From Georgenia thermotolerans (lineage in GTDB: Bacteria > Actinomycetota > Actinomycetes > Actinomycetales > Actinomycetaceae): DNA of 32,134 nucleotides. The notes beneath the pieces were generated by a model. The model was not told the DNA's origin. It worked only from the letters and a program-made list of their open reading frames with translations, and ran no database searches. Location of the stretch: the NCBI RefSeq assembly GCF_009193185.1, contig NZ_VUKF01000049.1, positions 1 through 32,134 of the forward strand, read 5' to 3'. Position numbers and translations under genes: made by a program. Shown one piece after another: positions 26,308 through 32,134 of the stretch. Within the stretch, counting starts at the first letter, position 1, and each line of letters starts with the position of its first letter.

Positions 26308-27036
26308 TTACGGGATCGGGCGCCCGACATGCTCTTGGGCGGGGAGGTGCGCATGCAGGAACCTCGTGGTGGCCGACCACGCGTCGTCGGCCGCCTCGGG
26401 ATGGTGGAACATCGGGAGCGGGTTGTCGAAGGCGTGCCCGGCCCCGGGGTAGAGGTGGAACTCCACGTCCGGGCCCGCCACGGCGTCGCGGATGGCCTCC
26501 ACCTGCGGCATGGGGATGTAGGCGTCGTCGGTGCCGAAGTGGTGCAGGCTCGGTGCGCTCACCCGCGGGGCGAGCTCGAGCAGACGCGGCAGCGCCGAAC
26601 CGTAGTAGGAGACGAGGACGTCGGGGTCGGCGGCGGCCGCCACGTGGAAGGCCAGTCCGCCGCCGTAGCAGAAGCCGAGCACGCCAACCCCGCCGACGAC
26701 CTCCGGGCGCTCCCGCAGGGCACGCAGGGCAGCCACGCCGTCGGCCACTGCGTCGTCCCACTCCACATGCTGCATGAGGGCAAGGCCCTGCTCGAGGTAG
26801 TCGGGCCGGCTCTCGTCCAGCTCGGGAGAGCCGATGCGCCAGTAGATCTCCGGCGCGAGCACGACGTAGCCGAGCTCGGCCAGGTCGGCGCACCGGTCCT
26901 GGATGTACCGGCTCACTCCGAAGATCTCCTGCAGGACGACGATGCCGGGCCCGGTGCCCGACGGCGGCAGCCAGAGGTGCGCGGGCATCTCGCCCTTGGC
27001 GGTGGGAACGGTCACGCTGACGGATGCCTCGGCCAT
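26308..27036 (-). CDS. Dienelactone hydrolase family protein
   Basis: A 242-residue alpha/beta hydrolase. In the family prototype a Cys-Asp-His triad opens dienelactones in aromatic degradation, but most members have unknown substrates. The triad here: GFCYGGGL carries the nucleophile Cys, GTDDAYIP the Asp and YPGAGHAFDN the His; IVVLQEIFGVS holds the conserved Glu beside the Cys. No signal peptide. ATG 27036 was chosen over ATG 27057 because AGAGGAAA lies 9 nt upstream of it. No aromatic pathway genes are near, so a general esterase role is more likely. It probably belongs to the old flank rather than to the glycan locus. Confidence 0.88.
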   Translation of the reverse strand: MAEASVSVTVPTAKGEMPAHLWLPPSGTGPGIVVLQEIFGVSRYIQDRCADLAELGYVVLAPEIYWRIGSPELDESRPDYLEQGLALMQHVEWDDAVADGVAALRALRERPEVVGGVGVLGFCYGGGLAFHVAAAADPDVLVSYYGSALPRLLELAPRVSAPSLHHFGTDDAYIPMPQVEAIRDAVAGPDVEFHLYPGAGHAFDNPLPMFHHPEAADDAWSATTRFLHAHLPAQEHVGRPIP

Positions 27037-27230
27037 CGCGGATGTTTCCTCTCTCATGTGGGGCCGCAGCGCTGCGCTGCGCCGCGCCGGTACCAGTGTG
27101 CCCGCCGATCAGGTTGTCGTCGCGTACCCGGGGCTGTTGCCCCGAACGTGGCCAGGCAGTTTCGAGCCACCGGCTGGGCGTCGCGGGCAGGAGGGTCACG
27201 GAGGTCACGGGCCGCGACGGACACCGCGGG

Positions 27231-27260
27231 TTACCGCCCGCCTCTCGATGCCGCTAAGAT
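27231..27260 (+). promoter_or_regulatory. Promoter of rplY
   Basis: TTACCG (27231-27236), an 18-nt spacer, then TAAGAT (27255-27260), a near-ideal -10. Transcription would start near 27267, leaving a leader of about 183 nt. Confidence 0.55.
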
Positions 27261-27317
27261 GTTCCGGTTGCCTCGGCGAGGGACGCCGGACGGGTGGGCT
27301 GCCCGGGTGTGCAGGCA

Positions 27318-27333
27318 CGTGGCCATGGCCACG
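27318..27333. repeat. 16-bp perfect palindrome in the rplY leader
   Basis: CGTGGCCATGGCCACG is fully symmetrical. In RNA it would pair between molecules or form a short hairpin; in DNA it may be a protein site. Its function is unknown. Confidence 0.5.
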
Positions 27334-27449
27334 CGCCGTCCGCACGCCCCCGGATCCGTGATCGACGCGGTGGCGCCTTGTCGCGCCGTCCGTACGACGT
27401 CCCACGCTGAGGCCCACCGCCCATCGAGATCCACCGCTAGGAGAACCCC

Positions 27450-28043
27450 GTGGCTGACAACCTGCACCTCACCGCGACGCCGCGCACCGAGTTCGGCAAG
27501 GGCGCCGCCCGCCGCACCCGCCGCGCCGGCCAGATCCCCGCCGTGCTCTACGGCCACGGCACCGAGCCGCAGCACCTCGCGCTGCCCTCCCACGAGACGT
27601 TCCTCGTGGTCAAGGACCACTCGAACGCCGTCGTCACCCTCGACATCGAGGGCACCGAGCAGCTGGCCCTCGTCAAGGACGTCCAGCGCGACCCGGTGCG
27701 CCGCGACATCGAGCACGTCGACCTCGTCGTCGTCCGTCAGGGCGAGCGGGTCACCGTGGAGGTCCCGGTCCACATCACCGGCGAGTCCTACCCCGGCACC
27801 ATCCACCAGGTCGAGCTGCAGACGCTGACCGTCTCGGTGCCCGCCACCCGCATCCCCGAGGTCGTCTCGGTGAGCATCGAGGGCCTCCAGGACGGCGCCA
27901 TCGTGCGCGCCGGCGACATCCCCCACCCCGAGGACGCCAGCATCGAGGACGACGACGACGCGATCGTCGTCGTCATCTCCGTGCCGCGCGTCTCCGCCGA
28001 GGACCTTGGCGAGACCGAGGAGACCGAGGCCGCCGAGGCCTGA
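27450..28043 (+). CDS. rplY: 50S ribosomal protein L25/general stress protein Ctc
   Basis: A 197-residue L25 protein of the long Ctc type, which binds 5S rRNA in the 50S subunit. The N-terminal L25 domain runs [41 protein letters not shown] and [20 protein letters not shown]; the beta-barrel C-terminal domain follows, with [10 protein letters not shown] and [12 protein letters not shown]. The tail is acidic ([10 protein letters not shown]), as usual. The GTG start has TAGGAG 6 nt upstream. Alone among its usual neighbours it has its own strong promoter, since prs is 14 kb away. A 16-bp hairpin separates it from pth. Confidence 0.96.
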   Translation: MADNLHLTATPRTEFGKGAARRTRRAGQIPAVLYGHGTEPQHLALPSHETFLVVKDHSNAVVTLDIEGTEQLALVKDVQRDPVRRDIEHVDLVVVRQGERVTVEVPVHITGESYPGTIHQVELQTLTVSVPATRIPEVVSVSIEGLQDGAIVRAGDIPHPEDASIEDDDDAIVVVISVPRVSAEDLGETEETEAAEA

Positions 28044-28053
28044 GGGCGGTGAC

Positions 28054-28122
28054 GGGCGGGGCACGGCCCCGCCCCAGCAGCTGGTGCGTCGCGCCCAGGC
28101 CTGATCGGCCTGGGCGCGACGC
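28054..28122 (+). terminator. Two hairpins between rplY and pth
   Basis: The first is a 9-bp stem (28054-28062 with 28066-28074, loop ACG). The second is a perfect 16-bp stem (28086-28101 with 28107-28122, loop TGATC), the same build as the rpf terminator. There is no T-run. Confidence 0.8.
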
Positions 28123-28189
28123 CGTGCCGGGCCTCGTGCGCCGGCGCGGTGGTCGGTGGCGCCGCACGCGCCGCTCGGGAGGGAGAAGC

Positions 28190-28780
28190 ATGAGCCCATG
28201 GCTCGTCGTCGGACTGGGGAACCCCGGTCCGCAGTACGCCGGGAACCGGCACAACGTCGGCCAGATGGTCCTCGACGTGCTCGCGCGCCGCATGAACGGC
28301 ACCTTCACCAGCCACAAGGCCCGCGCCCAGGTCCTCGACGGGCGCCTGGGCACCCTGGCCGGCGGCGCCCCGGGCCCCCGGGTCATCCTCGCGAAGCCCG
28401 GCTCCTACATGAACGTCTCCGGCGGCCCGGTGGGCGCCCTGGCGAAGTTCTACGCCGTGGGGCCGGCCCAGCTCCTCGTCGTCCACGACGAGCTCGACCT
28501 GCCCCCCGAAACTTTGCGGCTCAAGCAGGGCGGGGGCGAGGGCGGCCACAACGGGCTGCGGTCCATCTCCGCTGCGCTGGGCACGAAGGACTACGTGCGT
28601 CTACGGGTGGGCGTCGGTCGTCCGCCCGGCCGCATGGACCCCGCCGACTACGTGCTGCGCGACTTCTCCGCCGCCGAGCGCGCCGAGCTCGGGGTGACGC
28701 TCGAGGAGGCCGCAGACGCGGTCGAGGAGGTCGTGACGCTCGGGCTCGACAAGGCGCAGATGCGGCTCCACACCGCCTGA
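28190..28780 (+). CDS. pth: Peptidyl-tRNA hydrolase
   Basis: Pth frees tRNA from peptidyl-tRNA dropped by ribosomes. The 196-residue protein has [21 protein letters not shown], including the catalytic His and nearby Asn, [25 protein letters not shown] with the catalytic-site Asp, and [13 protein letters not shown]. The length is normal. The ATG at 28190 has GGAGGGAG about 7 nt upstream. It follows rplY, as in many actinobacteria. The expected mfd gene is not next; a LamG protein gene takes its place. Confidence 0.97.
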   Translation: MSPWLVVGLGNPGPQYAGNRHNVGQMVLDVLARRMNGTFTSHKARAQVLDGRLGTLAGGAPGPRVILAKPGSYMNVSGGPVGALAKFYAVGPAQLLVVHDELDLPPETLRLKQGGGEGGHNGLRSISAALGTKDYVRLRVGVGRPPGRMDPADYVLRDFSAAERAELGVTLEEAADAVEEVVTLGLDKAQMRLHTA

Positions 28781-29021
28781 GCGGCCGATCACCCCCCCAT
28801 CAGCCTGGGCCACCAGCCCCCGGGGGACCTCATCCGGCGGCTCACCCCTCCCGCTCATCCCGTTCTGCCGGTGAATCATCCGCATGACCCTGCTGTAAAA
28901 CCACCGGTGCGTCGGCAGAATTCTTGCCAGCCGTTCCGCGCGTCGACGGCGAGCAACATGCGGCGCCAGCCGCTTGGAGGACCCCCGGCTGACCGGCGGG
29001 CTGATGGGCAGGAGCGGGGCC
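28781..29021. other. 241-bp gap before the LamG protein gene
   Basis: The composition turns more AT-rich at 28890-28930 (for example CTGTAAAAC and AGAATTCTTGCC), the probable promoter of the gene at 29022, but I cannot fix a -35/-10 pair. No terminator hairpin for pth is obvious. Confidence 0.4.
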
Positions 29022-32000
29022 ATGGGACGTCTTCGCAACCGCCGGGTCCGGACCGCTTCTGGCCGCCGCGCCCTCCTCGTTGCGGTGCTCGGGCTGGCGA
29101 TGATTCTCGGCGCGGCCCCGGCCCGCGCCGCGCAACCGCTCGCACCGCAGCCCCTTGCCGCACCGGCGCAGGCGTCGCCGCTGGTCGCACCGGCGCAGGC
29201 GGCTGTGCAGCCCGCTGCTGTCGCCCCGCAGCCGGACGGGCCTACCGCAGGTCCGCTGAGCGCCGGGGTGCCGGTGTCGGTGAACACCGGCGAGAAGCCG
29301 CAGTCGAAGGTCTGGTTCCACGATGGCTCCTGGTGGGCGGTGATGGCCTCGACATCCGTGTCCCCGTCCGGGACCTGGCTCTGGCGCAGCCACGCCGGCA
29401 GCTGGACCAACATGCTGCGGCTCTCGGGCGACGCCACGCTTCGCGCCGACGCCAAGCAGATGGGTGACGTTGTGCACGTCCTCCTTCACGGCCCCTCGCC
29501 CATGCTCGTCTCCGTCGAGTACGACGCCGCTCGCGGCACGTACCGGCCCTGGTCCCAGCGGCCGGCGGTGACGCCGGTCGATCTGCCAGGCAGCGAGACC
29601 GCCACGATCGACATCGACTCGACCGGTCGGATGTGGCTCGCCTCCGACGCTCCCCCCAATGTGGAGGTGCGCTACGCCGACGCCCCGTACCAGGCGTTCT
29701 CCGGGCCCATCGTGCTGGCCTCGAACATCCTCCTCGACGACATCACCGTGGTGACCGCCCTGCCGAACGGCAGCGTCGGCGTGATGTGGTCGAACCAGAG
29801 CACCGAGCGCTTCGGGTTCCGCACCCACCGGGACGGGACGGCACCGCAGACCTGGACGGCGGACGAGGTCCCCGCCGGCGGGTCGGCGCTCCGGGTCGGT
29901 GACGGCATGGCGGACGACCACCTCAACCTGGCCGTCGCGAGCGACGGGACGCTCTACGCCGCGGTGAAGACCTCCTACGAGAGCGACCGCTATCCGGTGA
30001 TCGCCCTTCTCGTACGTCGCCCGGACGGTTCGTGGGACCCGTTGCGGCAGGTCGACAACATCGGCACGCGCCCGATCGTGCTCCTCGACGAGGAGACCCA
30101 GATGCTCACGGTGCTGTACACCCAGACCACCAACTGGAACAACATCCTGATGAAGAGCACCCCGACGGCGGTCCTCGACTTCAGCCGAGCGCCGGCCACG
30201 GCAATGGCCGGCAGGTTCAACGACGTAACGAGCACCAAGGAGAACTGGTCCAAGCAGGTCCTCGTGCTCGCTTCCACGGTCACCGAGGCGTTCTCCACCG
30301 TCCTGTCCGCGCCCACGGGGCCGTCGCCGGCCGCAGGACCGGTGGTGGCCGCGGGGTCGGTGTCGACGACGGAGGGGCAGTCGGTGAGCGGGGTGCTGAA
30401 GGTGGTGTCGAGCTCGGGTGGGCCGTTGGTGTTCGAGGTCGTGGACCGGCCGGCGCGGGGGTCGGTGGTGCTGACCGATGCGGCGTCGGGGAAGTTCACC
30501 TACACGCCGGCGCCGGGGGTGCTGGGCGCGGATGCGTTCTCCTTCCGGGTGCGTGACGGCGAGCTGTGGTCTGACGCGGCGGTGGTGGACGTGAGCATCG
30601 GCACGGCCACCGGGCTGCGGGGGCAGTGGTCGATGGACGAGGGGCGGGGCTCGGTCGTGGGTGATGGCTCCGGTTGGGGTGGTGCCGGTTCGACGGTGGG
30701 GGCGGTGTCGTGGGGGCCGGGCGTGGCCGGTTCGGCGGTGGTGCTGGACGGCGCGGGCGGGTATGTGTCGGTGCCGCACGCGGCGGGGCTGAACGTGGCC
30801 GGGGCGATGACGGTGGCGGCGTGGGTGCGTCCGGAGAAGGTGGCGACGCAGTACCTGGTGAAGAAGGCGGTGGTGGGCTCGCGGGACGGGTTCGAGCTGG
30901 GGTTGTCCTCGACGGGCAAGGCGTTCTTCCGGCTCAACGAGGCGTCCTCGGCGGATCGGTACCGGGTGAACGCCACGTCGGTGCAGCCGGCCGACGGGCG
31001 CACGTGGGTGCATCTGGCGGGCACGTACGACGGGACGAGGATGCGCATCTTCGTCGACGGTGTCGAGCAGGCGTCGGTGGCGGGGCCGGCGGCGGTGGGG
31101 GTGAACAACCTGGCGCTGGGCCTGGGGGCCGAGCCGGGGGGCCGGGCGCCCTTCCGCGGCGGGCTGGACGAGGTGCGCCTGTACGACCGGGCCCTGGGCG
31201 CTGAGGACATCGCCCGCCTCGCCGCCCGGGGCGGCGGGTCGGTGCCTGCGCCGGTGGTGGCCGCGGGGTCGGTGTCGACGACGGAGGGGCAGTCGGTGAG
31301 CGGGGTGCTGAAGGTGGTGTCGAGCTCGGGTGGGCCGTTGGTGTTCGAGGTCGTGGACCGGCCGGCGCGGGGGTCGGTGGTGCTGACCGATGCGGCGTCG
31401 GGGAAGTTCACCTACACGCCGGCGCCGGGGGTGCTGGGCGCGGATGCGTTCTCCTTCCGGGTGCGTGACGGCGAGCTGTGGTCTGACGCGGCGGTGGTGG
31501 ACGTGAGCATCGGCACGGCCACCGGGCTGCGGGGGCAGTGGTCGATGGACGAGGGGCGGGGCTCGGTCGTGGGTGATGGCTCCGGTTGGGGTGGTGCCGG
31601 TTCGACGGTGGGGGCGGTGTCGTGGGGGCCGGGCGTGGCCGGTTCGGCGGTGGTGCTGGACGGCGCGGGCGGGTATGTGTCGGTGCCGCACGCGGCGGGG
31701 CTGAACGTGGCCGGGGCGATGACGGTGGCGGCGTGGGTGCGTCCGGAGAAGGTGGCGACGCAGTACCTGGTGAAGAAGGCGGTGGTGGGCTCGCGGGACG
31801 GGTTCGAGCTGGGGTTGTCCTCGACGGGCAAGGCGTTCTTCCGGCTCAACGAGGCGTCCTCGGCGGATCGGTACCGGGTGAACGCCACGTCGGTGCAGCC
31901 GGCCGACGGGCGCACGTGGGTGCATCTGGCGGGCACGTACGACGGGACGAGGATGCGCATCTTCGTCGACGGTGTCGAGCAGGCGTCGGTGGCGGGGCCG

Positions 32001-32134
32001 GCGGCGGTGGGGGTGAACAACCTGGCGCTGGGCCTGGGGGCCGAGCCGGGGGGCCGGGCGCCCTTCCGCGGCGGGCTGGACGAGGTGCGCCTGTACGACC
32101 GGGCCCTGGGCGCTGAGGACATCGCCCGCCTCGC
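29022..32134 (+). CDS. Secreted repeat protein with LamG domains (3' end outside window)
   Basis: The frame is open from ATG 29022 to the last base, 1037 codons seen. Residues 1-36 are a signal peptide: Arg-rich start, hydrophobic ALLVAVLGLAMILGA, and ARA-A cleavage site. An Ala-Pro-Gln linker runs to about 75. Residues of about 80-425 look like a beta-propeller, with recurring strands such as KVWFHDGSWWAVMAS and VGVMWSNQSTERFGF. From 440 come repeats of 304 residues: a cadherin-like/Big-type domain (STTEGQSVSGVL to GADAFSFRVRDGE) and a LamG domain (GQWSMDEGRGSV, AMTVAAWVRPEKV, WVHLAGTYDGTRMRIFVDG, GGLDEVRLYDRAL). Such domains bind carbohydrate or matrix. AGGAG lies 7 nt before ATG 29022; an in-frame ATG at 29004 is less likely. 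It follows pth where mfd is usual. The anchor, if any, is beyond the window. Confidence 0.85.
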   Translation, partial: MGRLRNRRVRTASGRRALLVAVLGLAMILGAAPARAAQPLAPQPLAAPAQASPLVAPAQAAVQPAAVAPQPDGPTAGPLSAGVPVSVNTGEKPQSKVWFHDGSWWAVMASTSVSPSGTWLWRSHAGSWTNMLRLSGDATLRADAKQMGDVVHVLLHGPSPMLVSVEYDAARGTYRPWSQRPAVTPVDLPGSETATIDIDSTGRMWLASDAPPNVEVRYADAPYQAFSGPIVLASNILLDDITVVTALPNGSVGVMWSNQSTERFGFRTHRDGTAPQTWTADEVPAGGSALRVGDGMADDHLNLAVASDGTLYAAVKTSYESDRYPVIALLVRRPDGSWDPLRQVDNIGTRPIVLLDEETQMLTVLYTQTTNWNNILMKSTPTAVLDFSRAPATAMAGRFNDVTSTKENWSKQVLVLASTVTEAFSTVLSAPTGPSPAAGPVVAAGSVSTTEGQSVSGVLKVVSSSGGPLVFEVVDRPARGSVVLTDAASGKFTYTPAPGVLGADAFSFRVRDGELWSDAAVVDVSIGTATGLRGQWSMDEGRGSVVGDGSGWGGAGSTVGAVSWGPGVAGSAVVLDGAGGYVSVPHAAGLNVAGAMTVAAWVRPEKVATQYLVKKAVVGSRDGFELGLSSTGKAFFRLNEASSADRYRVNATSVQPADGRTWVHLAGTYDGTRMRIFVDGVEQASVAGPAAVGVNNLALGLGAEPGGRAPFRGGLDEVRLYDRALGAEDIARLAARGGGSVPAPVVAAGSVSTTEGQSVSGVLKVVSSSGGPLVFEVVDRPARGSVVLTDAASGKFTYTPAPGVLGADAFSFRVRDGELWSDAAVVDVSIGTATGLRGQWSMDEGRGSVVGDGSGWGGAGSTVGAVSWGPGVAGSAVVLDGAGGYVSVPHAAGLNVAGAMTVAAWVRPEKVATQYLVKKAVVGSRDGFELGLSSTGKAFFRLNEASSADRYRVNATSVQPADGRTWVHLAGTYDGTRMRIFVDGVEQASVAGPAAVGVNNLALGLGAEPGGRAPFRGGLDEVRLYDRALGAEDIARL
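30339..31250 (+). repeat. 912-bp tandem repeat, copy 1
   Basis: The unit encodes 304 residues, one cadherin-like plus one LamG domain. It ends where copy 2 begins. By direct reading, all bases visible in copy 2 match it. Confidence 0.9.
31251..32134 (+). repeat. 912-bp tandem repeat, copy 2 (cut by window end)
   Basis: The 884 bases seen match copy 1 at an offset of 912, with no difference found by eye. The copy should end at about 32162, and more copies may follow. Confidence 0.9.

Larger units (their letters stand above)
27037..27449. other. 413-bp divergent region between hydrolase gene and rplY
   Basis: It holds the rplY promoter (27231-27260) and a long rplY leader with a 16-bp palindrome (27318-27333). 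A CACACT hexamer on the minus strand (27100-27095) may be the -10 of the hydrolase gene. The part 27061-27090 is GC-repetitive. No convincing small ORF is seen. Confidence 0.6.

Noticed and set aside
28842-31925. Reverse-strand open frame of about 1000 codons opposite the LamG protein gene
   Set aside because: It is the complement of the real gene: Arg/His/Pro-rich, without any domain, and it repeats only because the 912-bp unit repeats. The forward frame has a signal peptide and LamG motifs.

Overview
The window is high-GC DNA from an actinobacterium, probably order Micrococcales; I cannot name the genus. The signs are the GC bias at third codon positions, many GTG starts, an Rpf-type resuscitation factor, several likely leaderless mRNAs (a TANNNT-like -10 about 6-7 nt before the start codon), and two housekeeping gene strings of actinobacterial type: rpf-ksgA-ispE-ABC-F and glmU-prs-rplY-pth.

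Layout. 1-5068: end of an rpf gene, a strong terminator, mug (leftward), then ksgA-ispE and an ABC-F ATPase gene preceded by a possible 12-codon leader ORF. 5072-7877: a leftward NatAB-like ABC exporter pair followed by a MarR regulator gene with a 12-bp palindrome in its promoter. 8014-9324: an asparagine-synthase-like gene without the glutaminase domain. 9411-12946: a TetR regulator gene, tRNA-Gln(TTG), glmU and prs.

13063-26245: a surface-polysaccharide locus of about 13 kb lying between prs and rplY, which are neighbours in many actinobacteria. It holds four family-2-like glycosyltransferases, a cytoplasmic NodB-type deacetylase, a Wzy/O-antigen-ligase-like membrane protein, a Wzz-like chain-length protein, a one-polypeptide ABC exporter that could act as flippase, a 769-residue multidomain protein (putative Rossmann, nucleotidyltransferase, NDK-like and kinase-like regions) and a TupA-like ATP-grasp ligase. 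Four of these genes (wzz-wzy-GT-deacetylase) are joined by 4-nt stop/start overlaps after the first GT in the same direction. No polyprenyl-phosphate sugar transferase and no Wzx are visible, so initiation must be encoded elsewhere. GlmU, encoded upstream, makes UDP-GlcNAc, a likely precursor.

26308-28780: a dienelactone-hydrolase-family gene, then rplY (L25/Ctc), a perfect 16-bp terminator hairpin, and pth. From 29022 to the window end runs a secreted protein gene, open at the right edge, with a signal peptide, a probable beta-propeller region, and a tandem 912-bp repeat (304 codons) whose two copies look identical at the DNA level. Each unit is a cadherin-like/Big-type domain followed by a LamG domain.

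Most biologically interesting are the 769-residue NDK-like/kinase-like protein, the polysaccharide island in a conserved housekeeping string, and the identical LamG repeats.
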